Below, piece by piece: positions 23,672 through 34,507 of a DNA stretch of 64,000 bases (the stretch's first letter is position 1; each line of letters begins with the position of its first letter). Source of the stretch: Guyanagaster necrorhizus (Eukaryota; Basidiomycota; Agaricomycetes; Agaricales; Physalacriaceae); NCBI RefSeq assembly GCF_019112545.1, contig NW_025064894.1, positions 1,080,717 to 1,144,716 on the forward strand, given 5' to 3'. A program made the translations under genes and the position numbers. Under the pieces are notes generated by a model. The model was not told where the DNA came from and did not search any database. It saw nothing but the letters and a program-made list of their open reading frames with translations.

Positions 23672-26600
23672 GCGATTCAACTGCCTTGGCCAAGGACAAG
23701 AGTAATGGGTCACATTCTGCTGGACAGACTGACATTTTATCTTCTGTAGTATCATCCCCTATGTCTAAATTATGCATGCATTCGAATATACCCGACCCTA
23801 TTACTCAGACCCCAGAATCACCTAAGGAACTGACTTCTACAACTCAAGCACTGACAAAGGGCCGAAGAGGAGCAGAGAGCCCCAAAGGTGCATCATTGTC
23901 AAAAGTTCATCAAATTAAAAATATAAAACAGACTCAATTGCCTATGGGCTGAAGAGGGGCAGAGAGCCCCATAACATGGCTCAAACCATTTGATACTGAG
24001 TGGACTTGGCAAGCCATCAAGAATGCCAAGGATGAAGCAGTGGCAAAAGCCATACTCAAGAACTGGGTACACAAGATCCGAGCTGAAGAAGTGATCGACG
24101 AAATGATCACTGGAATGCAAGTTGCAGAATGATGCCATGCCCTAGAATGGCTTGATGAATTGTGTGGGCCACAAAAGTTCATCCGATGAGCCAAGTCCAC
24201 AGAAAAAGATTTGCTAGCCAAAGCGCAGATCGAGACATTAACGTCTTGATCAACCTATGCAGTCACTGCCTTAATTGACAGTGGCTGCACAGGAAGTAGC
24301 ATCAACCGAGCTTTCATCAACAAGTATCAATTGCCCACTTGGGCGACAGCAGCACCCATTCCAGTCTACAATGCAGATGGAATGAAGAACCAAGCCAGAC
24401 TAATCACCAAATATGTAGAGCTTAGACTCACCATTGGCAATCATTCGGAAAGAATCGATCTAGCAGTAACTGACCTAAGAATGAAAGAGATATTCCTCGG
24501 CCATGATTAGCTGATCAGACACAATCTGCTAATTAATTGGAAAACTGGATGGATCATTTTTGCCCAATGTTGATGCTGGAAGATTCCATTCAAACTACTG
24601 GATGAAGATCCAGAAGACTGATAGGACAAAGAAATGGAAGACGGAGAAACCATTCTCACTGTTGACCCACAAAGGGCCATTAGCATTCAGGCAATGCATC
24701 ATGCTAATGACCTAGCAGCAAAAGCCAATGCCGAAAAAGGGGAAAGGATGTTTGAAGAATTGGTACCCGAATGGGTACATGACTATCAGGATTTGTTCAA
24801 AAAAGAAAATTTCGACAAACTACCCAATGCAAAACCATGGGACCATGCCATCGAATTAATCCCTAACACCAATGCTAACCTGGACTGCAAATGCTATCCA
24901 TTGGGTAACAATGAGCAACAGGAACTGGACAAGTTTTTAGAAGAAAATCCATCCAGTGGAAGAATCTGACCATCAAAATCACCAATGGTGTCACCCTTCT
25001 TTTTCATCAAGAAGAAGGATGGGAAGCTCTGACCAGTACAAGACTATCGGAAACTCAATGAAATGACAATCAAAAACCATTATCCACTTCCTTTAATCTT
25101 GGAGTTAATGGACAAACTCCAGGGTGCAAAATATTACACCAAACTGGATGTTCAGTGGGGATACAATAACATCTGTATCAAGGAAGGCGATGAATGGAAG
25201 GCCGCTTTTCGAACCAACCATAGTTTGTTCAAACCAACAGTTATGTTCTTCGGACTAACTAATTCACTGGCCACCTTCCAGTGGATGATGAACAACATCT
25301 TCAAAGATCTCATTGCCACAGGAAAGGTCACGATCTACTTGGATGACATACTCATTATGTCCAAAACCAAGGAGGAACACCAACAGATAGTACACCAAGT
25401 ATTATCCTTGATGAGGAAGCACTGACTCTTCCTCAAGGCTGAAAAATGTGAATTTGAGGTATTGGAAACTGAATACCTTGGAGTCATTATCAGCGAAGGA
25501 AGCATCAGAATGGACCCCATCAAAGTGGCAGGGGTAACTGAATGGCCAGAACCAACCAAGAAGAAGGAGCTACAATCATTCCTTGGATTCACCAACTTCT
25601 ACTGATGGTTCATCTGGGATTACAGCAAAATAGTGCGACCAATGATGCAACTAACTGGAAATTCCCCATGGACTTGGGGAATTTCCCAATGGGTGGCATT
25701 CGATGGCCTTAAATGCCACCTAGCTGAAGATGTCATTCTGGCCATACCCAGCCAGGATGGAAGATTCCATGTAGAAGCTGACTCCAGCGAAGGTGTGATT
25801 AGAGCTGTACTTTCACAAGAACAAGATGGTAAATGGCAACCCGTCGCTTTTATGTCAAAGGCCCTCACAGTAACAGAATGCAACTATGAAATCTATGACA
25901 AAGAACTCCTAGCTATAATGCTCACCCTTGCTGAATGGTGGCATTATCTCATTGGAGCCAATCACACCTTCAAGATCTAGACTGATCATCAGAATCTTCG
26001 ATATTTCCGACAACCCCAAAAGCTTAATCGCAGGCAAGCCAGATGGGTCACAGAACTATCACAGTATGAATATACACTCCATCACAAAGCTGGAGTAGCA
26101 AACAAGAAAGCTGATTTCCTCAGCTGCAGGGCAGATCATAACCAGGGAGGAGACAACAACAAGGAAGTCACATTATTGCTGCTGGAACACTTCCAGGCAA
26201 TGATCATGCCAACAGAGGACGAGATGCATGAGCACATCAAGAGCACCACATGAGACCCCCACAAGTGGGATCAAAGAATTGCCCCATCACTGAACCATGA
26301 ACAAGGGCTAAAGAAAGAAGGGGGATTGATCTGTTATGATGAATGGATCTATATCCTGAGGGATCAAGGACTACGGGGTGATATCATTGCCACATGTCAT
26401 GATCATGCAACTGCTGGACACCCCAGGATCACTAAAACCAAGGAATTAGTCTTGAGGGAATATTGGTGGCCAAAAATAGACCACAATATCACCCGATATG
26501 TCAAGGCTTGTGAGGTTTGCCAGTGAGGCAAGACTTCAACACAACCTAGAGCAGCCCCACTGCACCCAAATGAAGTCCCTTTGTCACCATGGACCCACAT

Positions 26601-27954
26601 CTTGGTGGATATGATAACTGGGCTTCCCAAAAGTGACAGCTATGATGCCATCATCATCATAGTCGATTGCTTCTTGAAGATGATCATTCCGATCACCTGT
26701 TCAACAGAATTGACATACAAGGGATGGGCAAAGATACTATGGGATGAGGTTTATGCCAAGTACGGCATGCCTCAGATAGTGATTTCAGACAGAGGACCAC
26801 AATTCATGTCTAAATTCTTAGACAATCTATACTGGCTCCTCAATATCAAATGAAATGCCTCAACGGCATATCACCCTCAGACAGACAGCCAAATGGAATG
26901 GGCCAATGAGGAAATTGAAAAGTATCTACAACTTTTCATCAACTATCGACAAGACGATTGGATAGAATGGCTAGCATTAGCAGCATTCCAACATAACAAC
27001 AGAGTTCACTCAGCAACAGGGAAAACCCCATTCTTTGTGAACTATGGATGGAATCCACCAGTAGCAGAAACTGGATGAGCTTATACAACAACACCAGCAT
27101 CAAAGGATTTTGCAACTTCAATGGCAAAAATCCATGAAGAGACCAAAGCAGCCCTCAAAAGAGCTGCTTTAACAATAAAAAAGGCATATGACAAACACTG
27201 ATGAGCACCACATCAATATTCAACCAATGACAAGGTCTGATTGGACATGACAAACCTGCATTTACCAAGACCAAAACAGAAACTTGCAGACAAACAAACA
27301 GGGCCATTCAAAGTCCTATGCAAAATCAGAAATTCCGCATACAGATTGCAGCTCCCCGCAACCTGGAAGATCCATAACATCTTTAATGAAATATTATTGA
27401 CACCATATGTGGCACCATCCTTCCCAAACCAGAAACAACCACCACCCCCACCACCAGAACTCATCGATGATGAGGAACACTATGAAATCGATGAAGTGCT
27501 AAACCACAAAACCCAAAAGGTTAAAGCATGAGGAGGAGGCATAAAAACAACTGTTGACTATTTAGTCAGCTGGAAGGGATATGGACCAGAATCAAATCAA
27601 TGGGTCAATGAAAAATACATGAATGCAGAAGAGGTGATTCGGGACTATGAACACAGAATCAATAAATTGGACACAAAGGTGGTCATGTTCAATATTATAT
27701 CTGCAAAAACAAATGCAGCAACAATAGGAAGGGAGATGATATCTAGCCAGATATACATCAACCAACCTGCCGACAGCAGAAAACATGTTAAAGAGGATGA
27801 TGAAGATGACCCTGCGACGGACGAGCCAGAAATGGTGGGGACATACAGTGAAGAGCAATGCACCACCTCTTCAACTCATTTGAAGCCTGCCAGTGAAAGG
27901 CTGAGAGGTCCAGCAGATCACCCACCTCCTTCCAGCAAGGAAGACTTACCCTAA
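23665..27954 (+). pseudogene. pol of element D (PR-RT-RH-IN-chromodomain)
   Basis: One frame, -1 relative to gag, over about 1,430 codons. Retropepsin: LIDSGCTGSSIN near 24,272-24,307. RT: about 24,990-25,640 with intact YLDD (about 25,336-25,347). RNase H: about 25,780-26,150. Integrase: HHCC zinc region 26,390-26,525 and DDE core with LVDMITG (26,604) and VISDRGPQF (26,779). Chromodomain: about 27,470-27,650 (VDYLVSWKGY). Stops include TGA at 24,967, 25,423, 26,524, 26,851, 27,076, 27,529 and TAG at about 24,508 (Trp context) and 25,978. Catalytic residues are otherwise preserved. Confidence 0.9.
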
Positions 27955-27973
27955 CTTAACCATTGGGATGATG

Positions 27974-27991
27974 GTCTTAAGAAGGGGGTAA
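27974..27991 (+). other. Polypurine tract of element D
   Basis: AAGAAGGGGGTAA immediately precedes the 3' LTR start TGTTACG at 27,992. Element A has the equivalent GGGGAGGGGGTAA before its 3' LTR. Confidence 0.75.
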
Positions 27992-28494
27992 TGTTACGAT
28001 TTTCTCTATTTTCTTTTCTTTTTCCTCAGAAATAACCCCTATCTCTGCTTAGTCAGGGCACTTAGGCTAGCACTTAGGACCATGGGAAAGCTTGGTCAGC
28101 AACCCAGTCAGTCATTGTCTTATCGTATGGCTGTGCACTGTGAAGGGAGAGACAATACTCCTTTTGTCACTAAACAGCAGTAACAGCAATGACAACAGCC
28201 TTTGTGGAGAGCCTGGCAACAGCAGGGGTAACAGCTCTATGACAGACAATATCTTTTGTGAAACATTTATTTATAGCACAATAACAGAACAGTATTTAAG
28301 TAGCATAGCTCTCACTGTAATACCCCAGCTTTGAGCTAAAGTTTATTCTCTACCATCCTATCTCAAGCAACTTGCAAATGCCTTGATCACACACCTCTGT
28401 TAACACATCAGTGAACTCAGTCAGTCTAACCCAAAGTGCAAGGTTCTGAACTGTTTATCACATGTTAATAGTCACATGGAGTTTAGGCTTAACA
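27992..28494 (+). repeat. 3' LTR of element D
   Basis: 503 bp, TGTTA...TAACA, followed by ATTAA (28,495-28,499). It lacks one 15-bp repeat unit relative to the 5' LTR. It retains CG where the 5' LTR has TG (27,997) and has CA where the 5' LTR has TG at several other sites. Confidence 0.93.
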
Positions 28495-28499
28495 ATTAA

Positions 28500-29349
28500 A
28501 CCCTCTATCAGTTGGTTCAGACCAGCTTGGCTTCTGGAATGGTCTGCAGACTTCTCTGCAGGAATCAATGCTGGGTTCAAGTTTCTGACTTTTAGTGTCT
28601 TGGTTGTAGTGATAGTTGAGATTCCTTCTAAACCTTCCAACTGCTTTGAGGATGTGATCACCAATGTGATAACTGTTGAGATCAACATCTGAGAAGAGTA
28701 CTGAGTCAAAGGGGATCTGGGTTTCTGGGGCTGTGTTATAGTTTAAAGCCAGTTCAGCAGTATCACCAAGAGAGTCTCAAGCATGGTCTCCAATCTCATG
28801 CTCAGAGAGGGCAGTGGAAGGGTCAGAAGAAGGCACAGCACCAAAGAGGTTGTTGGAGAGGTTGTCAGTAAGGCCAGCCAGGACTGGAGGGAAGTGCATC
28901 AGGATTTTATTGAGGCAATGCCTCTGCTGCTGAAAAGAGAGGCTGTTTCACTGAGGTAGTTGGGACAAGTACTGGAACTGATGGATCTGGCCAGCTTCTT
29001 CCTCTTGTATCTTGTCAGGAACTTTCTAAGTCAGCTGGAAGATGGTTTCAGGTACAGGCCCACCTATGGGCTTGTTGGAGATTCAGTGAGGCTCTGCTGA
29101 GAGGTCATAGAAGGGGAGGATGAGCAAGACATTTTGCCTGACTCTGTATGCAGTTCAGAGAGCAGTGTAGTATCTGATCAATCAGGCAGTGATGAACTGG
29201 TTTCCATAGCAAAGATAGATAATAACAAAAAGCCTGAGCAGAGTGCCAATAATAGCACTCAAGAACTTGAAAAAGTTTGATGTGCAGTTGGAGACTGATA
29301 GCATTTAGCTTCTTTCACACTAATATATATAAGGAAAGAGAAACAAAAA
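28500..29349 (-). pseudogene. Leader and N-terminal gag extension of chromovirus B
   Basis: Minus-strand reading from the LTR inward gives a start near 29,310 and a hydrophobic stretch (FFKFLSAIIGTLLRLFVII) at about 29,220-29,290, then a Ser/Asp-rich tract with stops down to 28,500. The hydrophobic part closely parallels that of element C at about 6,170-6,250, arguing that it is a genuine conserved part of this family's Gag. The reading continues at 20,554 across element D. Confidence 0.55.
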
Positions 29350-29362
29350 GCTTCAAGCTAAT
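29350..29362 (-). promoter_or_regulatory. Self-priming primer-binding site of element B
   Basis: On the minus strand ATTAGCTTGAAGC follows the LTR end directly, identical to the site in elements C and D. Confidence 0.6.
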
Positions 29363-29820
29363 TGTTAGACCTGCTTAACACATAATCAGAACATGTGATA
29401 AACTGATGCTGTATCAAGTTTGTACAGTCATGTCAGAGTCCACTTATATATGCCCCAAATGTGTTTAACAAGGCCAGTGCAAGTTAGGCTTGAGGGAAGG
29501 AAGCAGTATAAATAAACTTTAGCTCAAAGCTGGTCTACTAAAGTAAAAGCTATGCTACTTATATACATTTCTGCATGTGATAAATACAGTCTCTACTAAT
29601 TGTGCATTTCTGTACTATGGTGCTATGATGTCTGATCATTGAGTGCAGAACAATGGGGTATTGTCCATTATCAAGGTATTTGTTGTGCATTGAAGAATAA
29701 TAGCACAGGCTGCCTTTTGTGGCTAAGTAATCATTCCATGCTAGTCAATAAGTGCCTTAGATAAGATAGACACTCTGATAAGATAAGATCAAAGCTAAGA
29801 TAAGCAGGAAAATCATAACA
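29363..29820 (-). repeat. 5' LTR of chromovirus B
   Basis: 458 bp. The minus strand begins TGTTATGATTTTCC at 29,820 and ends TAACA at 29,363. It contains the ACTTTAGCTCAAAGC block on the plus strand (about 29,517-29,531). It abuts copia RNase H coding sequence at 29,821, marking B's insertion point. Confidence 0.8.
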
Positions 29821-30285
29821 GTTGGAATCTCTCTGAATAAAATTGACCTTGACATTGCCATTTTTGATGAGTTCTCAGATATAGTGCTCATGGATACTGA
29901 TGTGCTTGACCTTTTCATGAGCCCTTGTACTGGTGGTGAGCACTACAGCATCCATATTGTCACCATAGAGCAGTCTGGATCATAGCTGTGGAAGTATGAT
30001 CTCATTCAGCCATGACAACATCCACATGAGCTGTTTAACTGCCCATGTGAGGGAAACATATTCTGCCTCAATGGTCAATAATACTATGGTAGTTTGACAT
30101 TTTGCACTCCAACAAACTGGGGCACTGGCTATGGTGAACACATATCCAGATGTTAACCTCTTTGTATCATGACATCCTCCAAAATCAGCATCAACAAAGC
30201 CTACAGGCATGAGGAATTTGGTCTGAGAGTAGACAATTCGATAGCTAAGGGTGTTTTTGGTATAGCCAAGGACATGAAGTGAATC
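29821..30285 (-). pseudogene. Ty1/copia RNase H remnant
   Basis: Minus-strand translation shows the copia RNase H signature: LMPVGFVDADFGG, then TSGYVF, then CWSAKCQTT and IEAEYVSL (29,980-30,230), followed by a KVKHISIHEHYIRE-type segment down to 29,830. It is cut at 29,820 by the LTR of element B and ends at about 30,285, where CpG-rich host DNA begins. No copia LTR is seen at the host boundary, so this is an old truncated copy and the outermost layer of the nest. Confidence 0.85.
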
Positions 30286-30649
30286 TGAAGCGAAGGAGAC
30301 CGCTACGTTAAATGATGGTGGTGGTCAGAGACACTGAAAACGACCGTACCTCGATCAAAATATGTGGTGTCGTTCGCTGAGGACTTTTGCGCTTATTCCG
30401 CTGGATCTTCGTCTTGAGGTAGAGCTCTCCAGTGTGTCATCCCTGGGTTGGTCTGGAAATGAGACAACACACTAACTGGATAGCATAGGTCTAGACATAT
30501 CGTGAGTTGGCCCCACATTACGTGGCTGAGGAGGCTCTGGTCGAGGTATCGATATCAACTGCCATATACTCTCGCGTGCAAAGAGATGCTGACCATAACA
30601 CAGAACCCGTACCCAGAATCAACAAATACATTATGAGGTAAAGCGACTA
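30286..30649. other. Intergenic, transposon-host boundary
   Basis: CpG frequency changes abruptly at about 30,285, from nearly none to normal. I see no gene in this 360 bp; it is the 3' flank of the aldo-keto reductase. Confidence 0.6.
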
Positions 30650-32040
30650 CTACCACCCGAGGCGTTCCTTCGTCCACCCCCAATATTTGCCATTCTGGTC
30701 GATCTTGTCACACAGCCTCTCTCCGCGGTCCAAACTGTTTATCTTCTCCATATCCTCTTCATCCAGAGCGGGAAGCTAAAGAACGAGGTCAATCAAGAAA
30801 GTCATCAAAAGAGAATCGTAACCACTAACGTTCATATTATCCTTCTGCCTCTGTTCCTTGTCGCTCTTCGGTATGATGATCATGCCTCCTGCGATTTGCC
30901 ATGCGAGGATGACCTGCGTCGGTGAGACACCGTGTTTGGCAGCTATTTCGTTGATGATGGGATCTTCACGGATGACGTTTCCGTGGCCTGGATGAATCTA
31001 GTCAACGGAGGCAATGATCATGGAAGAGCGTCTTCACCTCCAGGAGAGTACGCCACGGTAGCGATGCTCTTCTCCTTGTGGTAAGCGATGAGATCGGTCT
31101 GTGCAAGGTAGGGATGCCGCCTGAAATGATAATTCTTCGAACCGTGGGTACGACAATCAGGTCAGAACATACTCTATCTGGTTCACGGCTGGAATGATGG
31201 TAGCTGTTTGGAATAGCTCTCCAAGACTGTGGGACTCGCCATTAATATGAATCCATGGGAACACGGAACTACATACGTCTTGATGGAAAAGTTGCTGACT
31301 CCGATAGCCTTGGCCCTCCCGCTAGCATATATTTTCTCCATTTCGGCATAGGACTCGTTGAAGGTGGGAGAATCGAGGGTGGTTACAGAGCCATCCGGAT
31401 CTCGTAGATAATCCGTCCAGGTACCTGAAAGAGGCGTGATTCGGTAAGGGATGGCCATAGGCCAATGCATGAGGTACTAAGGTTGAGACACTCAGACTGG
31501 CGTTCTATCTGAGGGATTGGAGCGTACCAGGTCCACGTAATCCATTCCAAGGTTTTGGAGACTGAGGTCGAATGATTCAACCACACGATCCTGCCGGTTA
31601 TACCTGTTCTAAAGTTAGCAAGCTTCAAAAAGAGAAATACCACAGAAAGCACGGTAGTTTGGTTGTAATAAAGAACGCCTCGCGGGGAATACCAGACTCT
31701 CTTACCGCCTCGCCGATGGCCTTCTCTGTACCTGTAATTGACATTCAATGTACAGACCAAGGAGGAAACATTAACCCAGACTATATATCAGGGCTGTATC
31801 GATGTGCCTATACCCCGCCTTCAATGACGTTCAGTTCCCGAAACAGAAGAGCTCGGCGAGCTCACCTGAATCGCCGTCAGTATCCAATCCTTCGTTGCAT
31901 CACATGCTTCAACCGTCATTGCGCTCGGACCACCACCAATACCTAGATATATGAGCAAGAAATCGCTGTATGCAGGTGTACTAACCTATGATTGGTATCT
32001 TCGTACCGTTGTTGAGCTCAATGAGGGGAATTGGAGGCAT
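30650..32040 (-). CDS. Aldo-keto reductase
   Basis: NAD(P)H-dependent carbonyl/aldehyde reductase of the AKR superfamily, cytosolic by absence of signals. Starts at ATG 32,040 (MPPIPLIELNNGTKIPIIG) and ends at TAG 30,650. It is split by at least six short introns, e.g. donor at 31,985. The catalytic tetrad is readable: Asp in GYRHIDTA, Tyr in LIY, Lys in FITTKL, His in LMHWP. Further landmarks are SGRAKAIGVSNFS (about 31,280-31,320), AVNQIE, and the C-terminal GVSPTQVILAWQ and IPKS cofactor-binding segment, ending KYWGWTKERLGW. No lesion seen. Substrate not inferable. It is the first host gene beside the transposon stack and diverges from the SDR gene. Confidence 0.9.
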
Positions 32041-32880
32041 CGAAGTGACTGAGGATTCTCTATTACCTGAGAAGGATGCTTTATATGCATGGATTCCGGG
32101 TCGTTCACAGCATCACGGTCTTTCGTAGTCCGCAGAAAACGTCCGATTCCCAAGAGAGGATGCAAATAGAGCATGTCGATATCACGGGTCGAGATACAGA
32201 AGACAAAAGATAATTCTGTCAATCCAGTTGATAACGGCTACACATCTCCGGGCCGGGATTGAATTGAACTCGTCCCGGCTGAATGGGCTTGGAGCTTGCC
32301 AGCCCGATGTCTCATTAATTTTGGGTTAATTCTCTTTCTTGGAACTGAATTTCATTTCAAAAACCTCTACAGTTTCTCGATGCTACGGTGCTAGTCTTGC
32401 CTATGCTTCTGCGATCGGTCACACTTCGATGATTGCTCAATGCCGACCACTGGCAGGTACTACTTTTGCTACACCATTTTTTTTTCATTCCTTGCCCATC
32501 TTAATGTTGAAATTTAGGTGCTGGTGGTTTGGAGGGAGGCATATTGGACTCGAAAGGAAGGTATATTTCGTCGTACAGAGTAGGGACAGTGGGGGTTCCA
32601 AGTCAAGTCGATAGGTATGAAAATGTCAAAGTATAAGGTAAGCAGTAAATATATATAAATAGAATATGACATTAAAGCCGTGAAAACCGAATCTCAACAC
32701 GTAAGGCTTGAACTGGCTGGCTCCAGTATTCTACACTTATCACGGATTTACCAGCAATAACCAGACATGTCTCACAGTTATCTCATCCCGGATTTACCGG
32801 GGTGAAATTCTCGGCATGAAAGGACGCGCGTCGAGGTCGAGCTACCTTTCCGGGGATAGTCTTTTCTCTCCAACCATAGC
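32041..32880. promoter_or_regulatory. Divergent intergenic region between AKR and SDR genes
   Basis: 840 bp separating two head-to-head reductase genes. No ORF with coding character. A TATATATAAATAGAATA stretch occurs at about 32,649-32,665. A shared bidirectional promoter is possible but not shown. Confidence 0.4.
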
Positions 32881-34302
32881 ATGCCTGCGGTCCAGCAACA
32901 CCCCGACACAAAAATACTTGTAACTGGACTGAATGGTTACATTGGCTCCTGGATTGCTCGGACCTTGCTTGAACGGGGGATAGCTGTTCTGAGTACAGTG
33001 CGGAGCGAAAACGAGGGTAGGCATTTGAAAGAGCTCTTTACTTCCTATGAGGAACGGTTCCAGCTTGTTCAGGTGCCCGATATTATGGTGGTGCGAACTT
33101 ATCGTTCATTCATGATATACTTTCCATGAACTGATTCACTCCACAAGATGGTGCATTCGATGAAACCGTTCTGGATGTGGACGGTGTCATTCATACAGCT
33201 TCACCCGTCGTATTGACTGCCGTGGATCCAGGAGGTGAGATATTTCAACTGGCCTCATTTCCTTTTGCTCAGTGAACACTCAAATTAGAGGTTATTGGAC
33301 CGGCCATGAAGGGTACGCTTGGCTTACTGACCAGCGTCGCCAAGTTCGGGTAACCATGTCCTGTTTATCTCCTGACGAAATATATTAATTTTAGTCGACT
33401 AGAACAAACGTTCAGCGCGTGGTCGTCACATCATCATGCACCGCCGTCCTCCACTTCCCCTCCGAACCCACGGTTTTCTCCGAGGCGGACTGGAACGAGC
33501 AAGCAGTCAAGGAAGTTGAAGAGAAAGGAAGTAATGCCTCTTTTGCCGGAAAGTACTGTGCGTCTAAGACTCTAGCGGAGAAAAGTAGTAGTGATCCTCA
33601 TACTCGATTTCCAGGGCGCTTATCCGGTGAATACAGCTGCCTGGGATTTCTTTAATGAGAGAAAACGCACATTACCTTGGGACCTCACGGTTATAAATCC
33701 ACCGAACGTAGGTTCCTGCCCCAGCATAATAATTAAATCTCATCTCTTCGACCCCTCTTCTTAGGTCTACGGTGTGAGCGCCCGCTCTTCTTTCCTTTTT
33801 ATTTTTGCCGCACTCACCAAACACATCAGTTCATCAATGAAGTCCCGAACCCCCGATCCCTCGAGTATGCCATCAACGAATGGTACAACGTCGTTGTCCG
33901 CGGGGACATGAGTGCCGAAGACATGGCATCCAAAGGGCATTGCTGGGTCGACGTGCGTGATTTGGCGGAGGCGCACGTCAGGGCGTTGTTCGTAGATGCT
34001 GCGGGGGGCGAGAGGATCATCGTGTCTGCGGGTCCGTATGTATGGCAGGATTGGTGTGAGTCTTTCATCTCTTTCCCTTCTGCACATTGGAGACTTACGT
34101 GTGCGCGAAAGTGGATGCTGCAAACTCTTTGGCTATGCAGTCACGAACGCTACCTGTAGGTGTGCCGGGTGCTGGAGCGGGGGCTAAGTATCTGATGAGT
34201 TATGATACGGGAAAGCAAGAGAGGATATTTGGGCTGGGTTTTAGAACGAAGGCGGATACTGCGAGGGATGTCTTGAACCAGTTCGCGCACCTTGAGTGGT
34301 GA
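32881..34302 (+). CDS. NAD(P)-dependent epimerase/dehydratase-type SDR (Gre2-like aldehyde reductase)
   Basis: Extended short-chain dehydrogenase/reductase of the dihydroflavonol reductase/Gre2-like group, expected to reduce ketones or aldehydes with NADPH in the cytosol. ATG 32,881; stop after FAHLEW at 34,302. The Rossmann motif GLNGYIGSWIA follows ILVT. VDGVIHTASPVV, VVVTSSCTAV (catalytic Ser) and KYCASK (YxxxK) are all present, then WDLTVINPPN, VDVRDLAEAHVRAL and a C-terminal ending typical of the family. Introns lie near 33,085-33,150, 33,230-33,290, 33,345-33,400, 33,586-33,640, 33,710-33,830 and 34,055-34,110. The first junction is awkward to phase by eye, so exon borders are approximate. 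Confidence 0.85.
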
Positions 34303-34507
34303 ATCTCCTTCATAAGTATCACTACGAACCGCACGTATTTTATTGTTGGATACAAATTTGAATTCATGGCGAAAATATTTGACAACTGATCTCGAAAGCA
34401 ATCAGAGTAAAGACAAAGAATGGATTCAGAAATCGTGCCCGCGAAGCCACCGCTGAACCATGGCCAAAGATTCTTTCAGCTTTCATAAGGGGCCTGAAGA
34501 AATCAAA

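Larger units (their letters stand above)
20560..28494 (+). mobile_element. Chromovirus D (Ty3/gypsy), complete structure, nonsense-decayed
   Basis: A 7.9-kb element with paired LTRs (518 and 503 bp), perfect ATTAA target duplication, self-priming PBS, long gag, pol in the -1 frame relative to gag, C-terminal chromodomain and a polypurine tract. It is inserted in the gag leader of element B. Unlike its neighbours it keeps many CpGs. Pol stays in one frame from 23,686 to the TAA at 27,954 and is broken only by stops, mostly TGA at arginine positions. It is the youngest insertion in the stack. It is not autonomous in this state. Confidence 0.92.
13780..29820 (-). mobile_element. Chromovirus B (Ty3/gypsy), fragmented by three insertions
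   Basis: Minus-strand element recognised in four pieces: 5' LTR and leader (28,500-29,820), N-terminal gag (20,116-20,554), gag core (17,497-18,950) and protease/RT (13,780-15,840). The pieces are separated by element D (with an ATTAA duplication), an AT-rich stretch and the TG...CA repeat. The 3' part is missing because A is inserted at 13,779. B itself sits in a copia RNase H gene at 29,821. CpG is almost absent outside D. Confidence 0.8.
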
